DNA of 64,000 bases from Frondihabitans sucicola (GTDB lineage: Bacteria > Actinomycetota > Actinomycetes > Actinomycetales > Microbacteriaceae). How positions within the stretch are numbered: position 1 is the first letter of the stretch; every line of letters begins with the position of its first letter. Both the position numbers and the translations under genes were made by a program. This document shows, piece after piece, positions 11,587 through 22,340 of this stretch. Location of the stretch: assembly GCF_030296615.1 (NCBI RefSeq), contig NZ_AP027732.1, positions 2,733,042 through 2,797,041 of the forward strand, in the 5' to 3' direction. The notes beneath the pieces are model-generated. The model was not told the origin of the DNA. It was given only the letters and a program-made list of their open reading frames with translations, and did no database searches.

Positions 11587-12542
11587 TCACGGCAGGAGGA
11601 CGACCTTGCCGTGCGCGTGGTGCTGCTCGAGAAGCTCGAAGGCGTTGCGGACGCGATCGAGTGGGAAGGTCTCGGCGATGGGCACGGTCACTCTTCCTTC
11701 CGCGACGAGAGCGGCGACGGAGGCGAGTGCGTCGGTCGTCGAGGCGTCCGAGCTCCCCTTGGTCTGCGCGCCGATCTCCGACGCTGCCCCGAACGCGATG
11801 ATCGTCTCGATCCGCGCCGGGTCGAGACCGAGTTCGACGCCGAGGTGCACGTACTCGTCGCCGAAGGTGTCGATCAGTGCGTCGACGCCGTCCGGTGCGA
11901 GCTCCCGGATCCTGCCGGCGAGTCCGTCACCGTACGCGACCGGCCGGGCGCCGACGTCGCGGAGCCAGGAGTGGTTGGCCTCCGAGGCGATGCCGACGAC
12001 GTCGGCACCGCGGAGGACGAGGAGTTGGGTGACGAGGAGCCCACCCCGCCGGCCGCGGACGACACGACGACCGTCTGGGCGGAGACCGGTTCGACGGCGC
12101 CGACGGCTGCCGTGGCGGTGGCGGCGACGACGAACAGGGATCCTGCGACTTCCCACGACACGCCCTTCGGCTTCGGGACCAGCTGCGAGTCGGGTGCCGT
12201 GACGTACTCGGCCTGACTCGAGCGCGTCTCGACCCAGCCGATGACCTCGTCGCCCGGAGAGAAGCGCGCCGCCGCTCCGGAGGCCACGACCACGCCCGCG
12301 AAGTCGGTTCCTTGGCCGGAGGGGAAGGTGGCCGGGAACACGGAGTCGAGGTACCCCTGACGGATCGCCGCCTCACCGGGGTTGGTGCCGGCGGCCTTCA
12401 CCTGGACGAGCACCTCGCCGGGGCCGGGAGGCGACACGGCGACGTCGACGACCTGGAGCACGTCGCGGTCGCCGTACCGCTCGAAGCGCACGGCGCGGCC
12501 GCTGGTCGGGACGAGGCCGTCGAGTTCGGGTGCATCGGTCAT
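11587..12542 (-). CDS. Zinc-independent quinone oxidoreductase-like alcohol dehydrogenase, frameshifted
   Basis: Medium-chain dehydrogenase/reductase of the quinone reductase type, about 318 residues if the frame is joined. The N-terminal GroES-like part (VLVQVKAAGTNPGEAAIRQG, FPSGQGTDFAGVVVASG) is read from 12542; the NADPH-binding SSAAGGVG motif is reached at about 12045, where the frame breaks. The C-terminal part (LLVTQLLVLRGADVVGIAS through ELLEQHHAHGKVVLLP) continues in another frame. One extra G in a G run (plus-strand C run 12040-12047) restores it. Divergent from the NAD(P)-binding gene at 12641. Confidence 0.8.
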
Positions 12543-12640
12543 GGCGGGAACACTTTCCGTTGGGTGGACAGGACCGTCCCATCGTGCGCCCGGCAGGACA
12601 CCGCTCTCCCAGGTCGCCCGAAGCGGGTAGCCTCTGGCTC

Positions 12641-13300
12641 ATGGCACGGATCGCGATCGTCGGCGGAAACGGGCTCACCGCCCGGCACCTCATCTCCCGG
12701 TTGTCCGGGCGCGGTGACGAGGTCGTCGCCACCATCCGGGACGCCGCGCAGTCGGCGGCCATCGTCGCCCTCGGCGCGAAGCCGGTCGTGCTCGACCTCG
12801 AGCGGTCGAGCGTCGAGGACTACGCCGAGGCGTTCCGCGGCTCCGAGGCCGTGGTCTTCGCGGCCGGCGTCGGCGGGTCGGGTGGCGACGTCGACGTCGT
12901 CGACCGGCAGGGGTCCGTCAAGTCGGTCGATGCGGCGAAAGCGGCCGGGGTGACCCGGTTCGTCCAGATCTCGGCCATCGGATCCTCGGGAGGCACCCCG
13001 CCCTCGCTGACCGGTCCGTTCTGGGAGGCCTACTACGCGGCGAAGCGCGCCGGAGACGCGTACCTGCGCGACTCGGGCCTCCAATGGACGATCCTGGAGC
13101 CGGGTGCCCTCACCGAAGAACTCGCCACCGACGGAATCGAGCTCGGCGTCAACGTGTCCAGCGAGCCGATCAGCCGGGCCGACGTCGCCGCGACGGTGGC
13201 AGCCGTGCTCGACGAACCGGCCAGCAGCGGGTTCACCTGGGAACTCGTGGGCGGCGAGGCGTCCGTCGTCGATGCCGTCAGACGAGCAGCGGGCCTCTAG
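12641..13300 (+). CDS. NAD(P)-binding SDR/NmrA-like epimerase family protein
   Basis: Atypical SDR of 219 residues with N-terminal Rossmann motif IAIVGGNGLTARHL (GGxGxxxxx, residues 5-17), a VVFAAGVGGSGGD strand-turn, and YYAAKRAGDAYLRDSGLQWTILEPGALTEE in place of the classical YxxxK. The family binds NAD(P) and includes reductases and redox sensors; the substrate is unknown. The ATG at 12641 is preferred over upstream in-frame ATGs because TAGCCT lies 7 nt before it, the putative leaderless promoter spacing seen here. Confidence 0.85.
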   Translation: MARIAIVGGNGLTARHLISRLSGRGDEVVATIRDAAQSAAIVALGAKPVVLDLERSSVEDYAEAFRGSEAVVFAAGVGGSGGDVDVVDRQGSVKSVDAAKAAGVTRFVQISAIGSSGGTPPSLTGPFWEAYYAAKRAGDAYLRDSGLQWTILEPGALTEELATDGIELGVNVSSEPISRADVAATVAAVLDEPASSGFTWELVGGEASVVDAVRRAAGL

Positions 13301-13360
13301 GACACGCCCTCGGCCGACTGGGAGGAATGCCAGGGCACTCCGGCGTAGTTTTGTCGGCAC

Positions 13361-13651
13361 ATGTTCACCATCACTCTGCCCCCGCTCCTCGAAGACGCCG
13401 CAGCCGGGCGAACCCTGGCGAGCACGCTGCCCGATGACGGGGCGGCACACGTCGAGATCGACGCCAAGCTCCTGGCGCTCGCCGACCACGCCTTCGTCGG
13501 CGTGCTCATGGACGAGCTGATCGCCCGCGGTCTGGAAGTGCTCGTCGTCGACGGCGCCCCCTCCGACCTGCGCGGCTCGTTCCTCGACGCCGCCGAGCGG
13601 CACCAGTTCGACGAGATCTGGTTCGCCACCGACACGGCGGCCTCGGAGTAA
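13361..13651 (+). CDS. Hypothetical small alpha/beta protein
   Basis: 96-residue soluble protein without a family I recognise. It reads as a beta-alpha-beta arrangement (HVEIDAKLLALADHAFVGVLMDELIARG, then LEVLVVDGAPS, then a helix and FDEIWFAT), somewhat like STAS-type small domains, but no diagnostic motif is present. A TAGTTT box lies 9 nt before the ATG. It sits between the SDR gene and the thiamine operon; no functional link is evident. Codon bias matches its neighbours, so the gene is probably real. Confidence 0.6.
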   Translation: MFTITLPPLLEDAAAGRTLASTLPDDGAAHVEIDAKLLALADHAFVGVLMDELIARGLEVLVVDGAPSDLRGSFLDAAERHQFDEIWFATDTAASE

Positions 13652-13673
13652 CGCCCCTCGCCACGGCCTTCGC

Positions 13674-13679
13674 TAGGCT
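13674..13679 (+). promoter_or_regulatory. Candidate -10 box of the thiamine operon
   Basis: TAGGCT lies just before the start of the TPP riboswitch. A start site 6-7 nt downstream (about 13686) would place the aptamer at the very 5' end of the mRNA. Function inferred from position and match to other boxes in this window. Confidence 0.5.
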
Positions 13680-13686
13680 GCCAGAC

Positions 13687-13768
13687 GACGCGGGGTGCCG
13701 ATGACATCGAGCCACCGGCTGAGAACACACCCGTCGAACCTGATCTAGCTCGTACTAGCGAAGGGACG
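13687..13768 (+). ncRNA. TPP riboswitch (THI element)
   Basis: Thiamine pyrophosphate aptamer upstream of thiM. Conserved pieces are in order: CGGGGTGCC (P1/P2 5' side), CTGAGA at 13719-13724 (pyrimidine-sensing bulge), ACCC, GAACCTGAT near 13736-13744 (pyrophosphate-sensing side), and GCGAAGGGA at about 13758-13766. The closing AAGGGA is also the best Shine-Dalgarno for the thiM GTG at 13775 (8-nt gap), so ligand binding should hide the ribosome site directly. No separate terminator platform is seen. Confidence 0.93.
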
Positions 13769-13774
13769 TCACCT

Positions 13775-14623
13775 GTGCACAACAGCGCTCTGACTCCACC
13801 TGTCCCCCTGCCCACCGCCTCGGCGCTCGCCGAGATCCTCGACCGGGTGCGCTCTCGCAGCCCGCTCGTCCAGTGCCTGACGAACATCGTGGTCGCGCCC
13901 TGGACGGCGAACGTGCTGCTCGCCGCGGGCGCCGCGCCCGCCATGGTCGACAATCCGCACGAGGCGGCGTCGTTCGCGGCCGTCGCCGACGGGATCCTGG
14001 TCAATCTCGGCACGCCGACGGAGGAGACAGCGCGCGCAATGCGCCTGACCGTCGCGGAGGCGGCGGAGAGCTCGACGCCCTGGGTCCTCGACCCGGTCGC
14101 CGCGGGTGGTCTGGCGTGGCGCACCGCGCTCGCGTTCGACCTCCTGGAGCGGAACGCGCCGGCGATCGTCCGGGGCAACGCCTCGGAGATCCTTGCGCTC
14201 TCGGGCGGGCGCGGCGGGCGCGGAGTCGATTCCTCCGACTCCCCCGAAGCGGCCCTGCCCGCGGCTCTCGATCTCGCCCGGCGGTCGGGGACCGTCGTCG
14301 CCGTCAGCGGCCCGGTCGACCACCTCACCGGGGGTGGTTCCGTCGTGCGGATCGCGAACGGTCACCCCGTCATGACCCGCGTGACCGGTGTCGGCTGCGC
14401 GCTCGGAGCGCTCATGGCGGCTACCAGCGGCGTGACGGAGGACGCGCTCCTCGCCTCAGCAGCAGCGACCGCGATTCTGACGGTGTCGGCGGATCGCGCC
14501 GCTCGAACCAGTGCTCTCCCCGGGTCGTTCGCCGTGGCCCTGCTCGACGAACTCGCGCTTCTCACGCCGGAGGGCCTCGAGGCCGAGGTGGCACTCTCTG
14601 CCGCGGCCGGGGCGAGCGCCTGA
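13775..14623 (+). CDS. thiM: Hydroxyethylthiazole kinase ThiM
   Basis: ATP-dependent kinase that salvages the thiazole alcohol of thiamine. The 282 residues include PLVQCLTNIVVAPWTANVLLAAGAAPAMVDNPHEA near 28-65, LVNLGTPTEE, VLDPVAAGG, and the catalytic-loop motif VTGVGCALGALMAA near 205 with the conserved Cys. A Gly/Arg/Ser-rich insertion (residues 145-165) is slightly unusual. The GTG start follows the riboswitch ribosome site. Stop and thiE start overlap (TGATG). Confidence 0.96.
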   Translation: MHNSALTPPVPLPTASALAEILDRVRSRSPLVQCLTNIVVAPWTANVLLAAGAAPAMVDNPHEAASFAAVADGILVNLGTPTEETARAMRLTVAEAAESSTPWVLDPVAAGGLAWRTALAFDLLERNAPAIVRGNASEILALSGGRGGRGVDSSDSPEAALPAALDLARRSGTVVAVSGPVDHLTGGGSVVRIANGHPVMTRVTGVGCALGALMAATSGVTEDALLASAAATAILTVSADRAARTSALPGSFAVALLDELALLTPEGLEAEVALSAAAGASA

Positions 14624-15281
14624 TGGCACGCGCGTTCGACCTGTCCCTGTACCTCGTCACCGACACGCGCCTGTGCGGCGAGTTCGGGGTGGAGGCGACC
14701 GTCGAGGCGGCGGTGGCGGCTGGTGTCACCCTCGTGCAGCTCCGGGATCGTGCTGCCACCGACCGCGAGCTGGTCCGGCTCGGGCGCCGGGTGGCGGCCG
14801 TGCTCCGCGGCACGGGTGTCCCCCTCCTCGTCAACGACCGCGTCGATCTCGTCCGCGCGATCGGTGCGGCCGGCGCGCATGTCGGGCAGGGCGATCTCGG
14901 CGTCGCCGAGGCGCGTCGGCTGCTCGGTCCGGGAGCCCTCCTCGGGCTGTCGGCCCAGACCTCGGAGCACGTCGCCTCGGTGGTGGCCGAGCACGGGGGA
15001 CGGGCGCCCTCGACTATCTCGGCATCGGCCCCGTCTGGGCGCAGAAGACGAAGCCGGACGCCGCTGACCCGTGCGGGCCGGAGGCGCTCGCGCAGATGGT
15101 CGCCGCGAGTCCCTGGCCCTGCGTGGCGATCGGCGGCGTCGATGCCGGGCGTCTGGCGATGGTTCGCGCGACCGGCGCGGCCGGTGCCGCGGTCGTGAGC
15201 GCGATCTGCGGCCGGGACGACGTCGAAGCCGCCACGCGACTGCTGGTCCGGTCCTGGCGCGGGACGAGGGCGATCGCGTGA
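14623..15281 (+). CDS. thiE: Thiamine phosphate synthase ThiE, frameshifted
   Basis: Joins hydroxymethylpyrimidine diphosphate and thiazole phosphate to thiamine phosphate. The first part (LYLVTDTRLCGEFGVEATV, VTLVQLRDRAA, LLVNDRVDLVRAIGAAGAHVGQGDLG) is read from 14623; after SEHVASVVAEHGG the frame changes near 14996-15005, and GALDYLGIGPVWAQKTK through CVAIGGVDAGR and AICGRDD continues one frame over. Adding one G to the GGGGG run restores a 219-residue TIM barrel of normal length. Start overlaps thiM, and its stop overlaps thiD. Confidence 0.88.
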
Positions 15282-16092
15282 ACCCGATCCCCAACCTCCT
15301 CACGATCGCCGGCAGCGACCCGTCGGGAGGCGCCGGCCTCCAGGCCGATCTCAAGACGTTCAGCGCCCTCGGCGCCTTCGGCCTGTCCGTCGCGACGTCG
15401 CTGACCGCTCAGAACACGCTGGGAGTCGCCGGCGTGCATCCGGTGCCGGACGACTTCGTGCGTCTCCAGCTCGTCACGCTGCTCGACGACATCCGGATCG
15501 ACGCGGTCAAGATCGGCATGCTCGGAACCGCTCGCGCTGTGCGCGCGGTCGGGGCCCTCCTCCCCCGCATGGGCGAGGTCCCGATCGTGCTCGACCCGGT
15601 GATGGTCGCGACGAGCGGACACCGCCTCCTCGACGAGGACGCCGTCCGCGCCCTGCGCGAGATCCTCCCGCTCGTGTCGATGATCACCCCCAACGTCGCC
15701 GAGGCCGGCGCGCTGCTCGCTGCTCCGCAGGCGACCACCGTCATCGAGATGGAGGAACAGGCGCACCGTCTCGTGGAGTCGGGCTGTCGCCGCGTGCTCG
15801 TGAAGGGGGCCACCTCGACGGCGATCGGAGCGTCGACGTGCTCGTGGGCCCCGAGGGCACCAGGCGATTCGACGGGCCCCGGATCGCCACCGCGAACACG
15901 CACGGGACCGGCTGCTCGCTCTCGTCGGCCATCGCGGCGAACCGCGCGGCCGGCTCGACGTGGCCGGACGCCGTCGCAGCGGCGAAGTCGTGGCTCTCCG
16001 AGGCGCTGCGCACCTCCGACCGGCTCGACGTCGGTGCGGGACACGGTCCGGTCAACCACTTCCACGCCCTCTGGCAGGAGGCCTCGTCGTGA
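15278..16092 (+). CDS. thiD: Hydroxymethylpyrimidine/phosphomethylpyrimidine kinase ThiD, frameshifted
   Basis: Ribokinase-fold kinase acting twice on the thiamine pyrimidine. The first 180 residues carry TIAGSDPSGGAGLQADLKTF, SLTAQNT, VKIGMLG, VLDPVMVATSGHRLL and TPNVAEAGALL. The frame then breaks at the GGGGG run 15805-15809; VLVGPEGTRRF and the catalytic TANTHGTGCSLSSAIAANRA continue in another frame. One added G gives KGGHLDGDRSVDVLVGPEG and a 271-residue product. GTG start overlaps the thiE stop (GTGA). Confidence 0.9.
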
Positions 16093-16784
16093 GCACGACC
16101 GTGACGACCGGCGGGATCACAGCCGACCTGTGGGCGGCGACCAGCACGATCCGGGCGGCGATCGACGATCTTCCGTTCCTGCGAGAGCTCGAAGCGGGCA
16201 CCCTCGATCCTGCGCTGTTCCGAGGCTATCTCGCGCAGGACGCGCTCTATCTCGAGGGCTACGCGCGGGTCCTGACCGCGGCTGCGACCCTCGCTCCGAC
16301 GGCGGACGACTCGCGGTTCTGGGCCCGTCAGGCTCTCGGCACCCTCGAGGTCGAGCGCCGGCTGCACCAGTGGCACCGCGAATCGCATTCGCAGGATCAC
16401 GAGGTGGTCGCGCTCCGGGCTCCTGACGCGTCGCCCACCTGCACGGCCTACACGTCGTACCTCCTGTCGCTGGTGGCGGTCGGGTCGTACGCCGAGCTCG
16501 TCGCCGGGATCCTGCCCTGCTTCTGGGTCTACGACGACGTCGGCAGCCGCCTTCTGGCCAGAGTCGGCGTCACGTCCGGTCACCCCTTCGGCGATTGGAT
16601 CGACACGTACGGCGACGCCGCGTTCTCGGCGGCCACCCGCGACGCTCGAGAGGTCGTCGACCGAGCAGGTCGCGCTGCCGGTGCCGACGGCAGGACGAGG
16701 ATGCTGACGGCGTTCGCGGCTGCCGTGCGCTACGAGTGGATGTTCTGGGACGCCGCCTGGCGGGATGAGCGGTGGCCGATCTGA
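16089..16784 (+). CDS. tenA: TenA family thiaminase II-like protein
   Basis: TenA proteins hydrolyse aminopyrimidine breakdown products of thiamine for salvage. The 231-residue all-helical product shows FRGYLAQDALYLEGYARVL near 50, the active-site Cys in AGILPCFWVYDDVG near 145, and YEWMFWDAAWR at the C-terminus. It is intact, begins at a GTG overlapping thiD and completes a thiM-thiE-thiD-tenA operon under the TPP riboswitch. No thiC, thiG or thiS is seen here, so this locus looks like salvage. Confidence 0.93.
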   Translation: MSTTVTTGGITADLWAATSTIRAAIDDLPFLRELEAGTLDPALFRGYLAQDALYLEGYARVLTAAATLAPTADDSRFWARQALGTLEVERRLHQWHRESHSQDHEVVALRAPDASPTCTAYTSYLLSLVAVGSYAELVAGILPCFWVYDDVGSRLLARVGVTSGHPFGDWIDTYGDAAFSAATRDAREVVDRAGRAAGADGRTRMLTAFAAAVRYEWMFWDAAWRDERWPI

Positions 16785-16837
16785 ACGATATATCTGCGTT
16801 GTATCGCTGGCTGCTGCCGGGGCGCTAGACTCGGCGG

Positions 16838-19800
16838 GTGTCCACCCTCGTCGGCCTCCCGGTGCGCGTCGCCGTCCTCGGTCCCGTGCTCGTTCTGGGT
16901 GCGGCAGGGAACACCCTCGTCGAACCGCCGAGTGCTCGCGGCAAGGCGCTCGTGGCCACGCTGACGCTGGCCGGCGGCGAGAGCGTGTCCGTTCCGCGGC
17001 TCATCGACGACCTCTGGGGAGACACTCCGCCGCGCGCAGGCAAGGCCGCGCTGCAGACGCTGATCTCCCGGCTGCGTCAGACCTGCGCCGACGACGTGAT
17101 CGTGTCGACTGCGGGCGGGTACGCGCTCGGGAACGCGCGGGCGTCCGACCTCGCCCTGGCATCGAGTGCCCTGTTCGACGCTCGCCGCGCCGCCGGAGAC
17201 GACGCGGCCACCGCCGAGCGGGTCGCCTCCGACGCTCTTCAGCTCTGGCGAGGTGAACCGGGCGCCGATCTGGCAGGCACGGAGCCTGCGACCGAGCTCG
17301 CCGGCTCGGCGGAGCGGCTCCGCGCCGATCTGCTGCGCGTTCGCGCGCTGGCGCGCTTCGACACGGGCGATTTCGCGGGGACCCTGGCCGACCTCGACTC
17401 GCTGTCGGGGGTCGCCCTCCGCGACGACGACCTGATCGCCCTCCGCCTGCGCGCGCTCGACGGTTCCGGTCGCCGAACCGAGGCCCTCCGCGTGTTCGCG
17501 GAGTTCCGCGAACGGCTGGCCGACGAGCTGGGAGCCGACCCGTCGCCCGAGCTCGTGCGCCTCCACACCGAACTGCTGCAGGATCCGGCACCCCGCGCCA
17601 CCGCCACGCGGCTCACGATCGGTCTCCGCCAGGCTCCGAACGCGCTCATCGGACGGGACGGCGACATCGCCCGCGTCGAAGCGCTCCTCGGCGAGTCCCG
17701 ACTGGTCACGATTCTCGGCGCGGGCGGCCTGGGCAAGACCCGACTCGCCCAGGAGGTCGGCCGCCGAGCGGCCGCCACCACGCCGGGCGTCGTCGTCGTC
17801 GAGCTGGCCGGCGTCCGCGCCGAGGAGGACGTCGCGCTGGCCCTCGCCACGACGCTGGGGATCCGCGAGGCGAAGGTCGGGCGCCTGCGTCTCACCGACC
17901 CGGCCGTGCGCGTGGACGTGCGCGAGCTGATCCTGGGCGCCCTCGCCGAACGTCCGACCCTGCTCGTCGTCGACAACTGCGAACACGTCATCGGGGCGGC
18001 CGCCACCTGGGTGGCCGACATCCTCGCGTCGACCACCTCGGTGCGCGTGCTGGCCACCAGTCGTGCGCCGCTCTCCATCGGGGCCGAACGAGTGCACCCG
18101 CTCCAGCCGCTGGGCAGCGCGGCGGGCGGCTTCGGCGACGACGACGCGGCCGTTCGGCTGTTCCACGAGCGGGCGCGCGCGGCCCGGCCGGGTGTCGTCC
18201 TGCCCGGTGAGGCGGTCGCCCGACTGTGCCGGCGGCTGGACGGTCTCCCGCTCGCGATCGAACTCGCTGCCGCGCGCATCCGCTCCATGTCGGTCGACGA
18301 GATCGAACGTCGACTCGGCAATCGATTCGCTCTGCTGACCGGCGGGGACCGATCGGCACCGGAACGCCACCGCACTCTGACCGCGGTCATCGACTGGAGC
18401 TGGAACCTCCTCGGCGTCGGCGAGCAGACGCTGCTGCGCCGCCTGTCGAGTTTCCCGGACGGCTTCAGCGCGGCAGCGGCCCAGGCCGTCGGAGGCGACT
18501 CGGACGACGACGTGACCGACGCCCTCGACGGCCTGGTCACGCAGTCCCTCGTGGCCGTGACCGAGGACGCGCCCTCCGGTGCCCTCCGCTATCGCATGCT
18601 CGAAACGGTCCGCGAGTTCGGCGACCGGGAGCTGGTTCTCGCCGACGAGGTCGAGTTGGTCCGAGACGGGATGTTCCGCTGGGCCGAGACGTTCTGCGGC
18701 ACGACGATGGAGCGTCTCGACGGGTCCCAGCAGCTCGACGCCTTCGCGGCGATGGCCCTCGAACAGGACAATCTCGCGACCGTTCTCCGCCGCGCCCTCG
18801 ACGAGCAGCGGGCCGACACCTGCGTCACCGTCTTCGCGACGCTGGGCTACTTCTGGTCCCTCCGCGGCAACCAGTCCGACGTGGCGTCGTTCGGCAGTGT
18901 GGTCCTGGCCGTGTCCCGACGCTACGAACCGGATGAGGCGCACACGCCGGCGACCGCGCTCACGTTCGCGCTGGCGGGCAGCATCGGCCTGTTCAGCGAT
19001 CGCCGGGTCGGCTACGTCGCGATCGCCCGCCTCAGGAAGATCCGGGCCGGCGCGGTGATCCTGCCGGAGCGCCTGCGCGCGATGGTCGACATCCTCCTCG
19101 CCGCGATCCGGGGAATGGACGCCATGGGCGAGCTCCTTCCGCGCTTCGCGGGATCCCCGGATCCCGTGATCGCGGAGATCGGACTGATCCTGGGGGCGCA
19201 GACGTTCGAGAACCGGGGTCGCGTCGCCCGGGCGATCGCCGACACGGAGTCCGCCTATGCCAGCGCCGTCGAGCACGGGCACGTCTGGGCTGCGGCCACT
19301 GCGGCGAGCTTCCTGACCCAGCTGTACGCCCAGTCGGGCGATCCCGAGGCCGCCCTCGTCTGGGCGATTCGAGGCCGAGACGGGCTCGAGGCCATCGGCG
19401 CCCGATCCGACCTCCAAGAACTCGGCCGCCGGACGGCGGCCGCCGAGGTCTCGCTCGGCCGTTTCGACAGCGCCCGGGCGATCTTCGACGACATCCTCAC
19501 CGGCGAGGAGGACATCCAGGGGCCCGACCGGGAGGACATCCGCCTGATCGCGAGCACGGGGCTGGCCGAGATCGCACACCGGGAGGGTCGCGGCGCCGAG
19601 TCGCTGGCCGGGTACGACGCGGCCGTCGCCGACCTCTGGCAGTCGCCGGGTGGCTGGGACCGGCGCCGGTGGCCGCAGTTGATCCTCTCGAGCGCGGCGG
19701 CGCTGGCCGCGCACGCGACCCGCGAGACGGTCGCCTCGACGCCGGCCGAGGTCGACGCACTGGCCACCTCCTCCGCGTGCGCATCATCGCGATGCAACGA

Positions 19801-20130
19801 CTTCGGACGGGGTTCGACGACACACCCGTCACCGGGGCGGGAGCCTTCGCCCTCGGCACCTGGCTGCTCTGGCCCGCTCGCCCGGCACCCGAAGACATCC
19901 GTCTCGTCGGGCTCCGTCTCGTGTCCCTGGCGACCGCGCTCAATCCCCGCCAGGAATTCGGATCGCTCGAGACCGAGCCGCTGCTGGCCACCCTCGACGC
20001 GCGGTTCGGCAGCGTCGCCTTTCGGGCCGCCAGGGACGAAGCCGAGAACGCCAGCCCGGAGGAGGCCCTCGAGAGGGTGTGCGCGCTGCTCACCGACCGG
20101 CGGCTGAGGCGTCCGTTCGACGTCGACTAG
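16838..20130 (+). CDS. AfsR/BTAD-type large ATP-binding transcriptional regulator, C-terminal frameshift
   Basis: Large regulator of about 1097 residues when joined. Order: winged-helix DNA-binding domain (about 5-90; LIDDLWGDTPPRAGKAALQTLISRLRQ), bacterial transcriptional activator domain (about 95-245; GDFAGTLADLDSL, ADELGADPSPELVRLHTELL), an NB-ARC ATPase with Walker A GAGGLGKTRLA at about 293-303 and LLVVDNCEHVIGAA, then TPR-like helices. The last 120 residues lie in another frame; a lost G near 19762 explains the break. TAGACT lies 6 nt before the GTG. Often regulates secondary metabolism; targets are unknown. Confidence 0.88.
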
Positions 20131-20281
20131 CCGGTCTTTGACGATATCGACAACGCCGCCGACGAATCGGGCGGCGGACGTGGTGGTTGGTCCACGACCG
20201 ATTTCAGGCGGCGCACGCGCAGTCGTACCGTGAGGAGCTCCACCCCGTTCTCGTTCGCACCACCGGAAAGAATCAGCGCTG

Positions 20282-22323
20282 ATGACCCGTCTCGAGGGCT
20301 CCACGTCCACCCGCCCCACGTCGTCCCACGACACCGCGTCGTCCCACGACACCGCGCCGGCCGTCGCCGAGCGCATCGATGTAGCCTGGCTCGGCGAACA
20401 CCTCCTCGGCCGCTGGGCAGACGCCCGACGCCACTCGCGCGACCTGATGCGCGACGACGCCTTCCACCGGCAGGCCGATCTGAGCCTGCCCGAGCAGCGC
20501 GAGCGCGTCTTCGGGCAGCTCGGTCTGCTGCTCGATCGGGGCGCGGTTCTGCGCGCCTTCCCGAGCCACCTCGGCGGTCACGACGACCACGGGGGCAACG
20601 TCGCCGCGTTCGAAGAGATCGTCACCGCCGACCCGTCCCTCCAGATCAAGGCCGGCGTGCAGTGGGGGCTGTTCGGATCGGCCGTCCTGCACCTCGGCAC
20701 CGAGTACCACCACGACACCTTCCTGCCGGGGATCATGAGCCTCGAGGTGCCGGGGGCCTTCGCCATGACCGAGACCGGGCACGGCTCCGACGTGGCCTCC
20801 ATCGGAACGACCGCGACCTACGATCCGGCCACAGAGGAGTTCGTCATCTCGACACCCTTCCGCGCCGCCTGGAAGGACTACCTGGGCAACGCGGCGGTGC
20901 ACGGCCGCGCCGCCGTGGTCTTCGCCCAGCTGTTCACCCTCGGCGTCGGCCAGGGGTGCACGCGTTCTACGTGCCGATCCGTGACGACGACGGGTTCCTT
21001 CCCGGCGTCGGCGGCGAAGACGACGGCCTCAAGGGCGGGCTGAACGGGATCGACAACGGTCGGCTTCACTTCGACGGGGTCCGGATCCCGCGGACCAACC
21101 TGCTCAACCGGTACGGCGACGTCGCGGCCGACGGCACCTACTCGTCGCCGATCGCGAGCAAGGGGCGTCGCTTCTTCACGATGATCGGCACCCTCGTGCA
21201 GGGGCGCGTGTCCCTCGACGGCTCCGCGGTCGTCGCGTCCAAGCTGGCTCTGAAGATCGCCATCACCTACGGCTCGCAGCGCCGCCAGTTCACCGCAGCC
21301 GACCCGAAGCGCGAAGAAGTGATCCTCGACTATCAGCGTCACCAGCGCCGGCTCCTGCCCCGCCTGGCGACGACCTACGCCATGTCGTTCGCGCACGAGA
21401 CCCTCCTCGCCGCGTTCGACGGCGTCTTCTCGGGTTCGCACGACACCGACGCGGACCGGCAGGATCTCGAGACCCTCGCGGCCGGCTTCAAGGCCCTGAG
21501 CACCTGGGCGGCGCTCGACATCCTGCAGGAGTCCCGTGAGGCGTGCGGCGGCGCCGGCTTCCTGGCCGAGAACCGCCTGACGCAGCTCCGCGCCGACCTC
21601 GACGTCTACGCCACCTTCGAGGGCGACAACACCGTTCTGCTGCAACTCGTCGCGAAGCGACTCCTCGGCGACTACTCGAAGAAGTTCAAGGGCGCGGACG
21701 CCCGAACCGTCGCGGGTCTGGTCGCCGGACAGGTCGGACAGGCCTCGGTCGATCGATCGGGGCTCCGCCGGCTCGCGCAGACCGTCACCGACCTCGGTTC
21801 CACCGGACGAGCCGTCGGGCACGTCCGGGACGAGGAGACCCAGCGCACGCTGCTCACCGGCCGGGTCGAGACCATGGTCGCCGAGATCGCGTCCCGGCTT
21901 CGCCCCGCGGCTCACGCCTCGGCCGAGGACGCGGCCGCGCTGTTCGACGCGAACCAGAACGACCTGATCGAGGCCGCGCGCGCTCACGCCGAACTGCTGC
22001 AGTGGGAGGCGTTCACCGCAGCCCTGGCCGGTGTCCCGGACGCGCCGACGCGTCGGGTGCTCACCTGGTTGCGAGACCTCTTCGGCCTGACCCTCATCGA
22101 GAAGCAGCTCGCCTGGTACCTCATCCACGGGCGGCTCTCGGGGCAGCGCGCCGTCGCCATCACCGACTACATCGACGATCGCCTGCTGCCTCGGCTCCGC
22201 CCTCACGCGCTCGACCTCGTCGAGTCGTTCGGATTCGCGCCAGAACACGTGCGCGCGCCGATCGCGTCCGGTGCCGAGCAGCAGCGGCAGGAGGAGGCCG
22301 CTGCGGCTCGCACAGCCCGGTAG
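20282..22323 (+). CDS. Acyl-CoA oxidase (acyl-CoA dehydrogenase superfamily), frameshifted
   Basis: Flavoenzyme of peroxisomal-type acyl-CoA oxidase architecture, about 680 residues. The N-terminal part has FGQLGLLLDRGAV, AGVQWGLFGSAVLHLGTEYHH and the FAD/substrate motif GAFAMTETGHGSDV near 160. The frame breaks at the GGGG run 20953-20956; one added G restores GVGQGVHAFYVPIRDDDG. The remainder has RVSLDGSAVVASKLALKIAITYGSQRRQF, REACGGAGFLAENRL and the catalytic-region TFEGDNTVLLQLVAKRLL. Long-chain fatty acyl-CoA oxidation is likely. A purine-rich GGAAAG site precedes the ATG. Confidence 0.88.
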
Positions 22324-22340
22324 CGCCCTAGGATTCAGGC

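Noticed and set aside
16730-19714. 994-codon open frame on the minus strand antisense to the BTAD regulator
   Set aside because: Asp/Arg/Gly-rich shadow of a real gene; the plus strand holds clear wHTH, BTAD and NB-ARC motifs. Long antisense frames are expected at this GC content.
20878-22248. 456-codon minus-strand frame opposite the acyl-CoA oxidase
   Set aside because: Antisense shadow; the plus strand encodes an unmistakable flavoenzyme.
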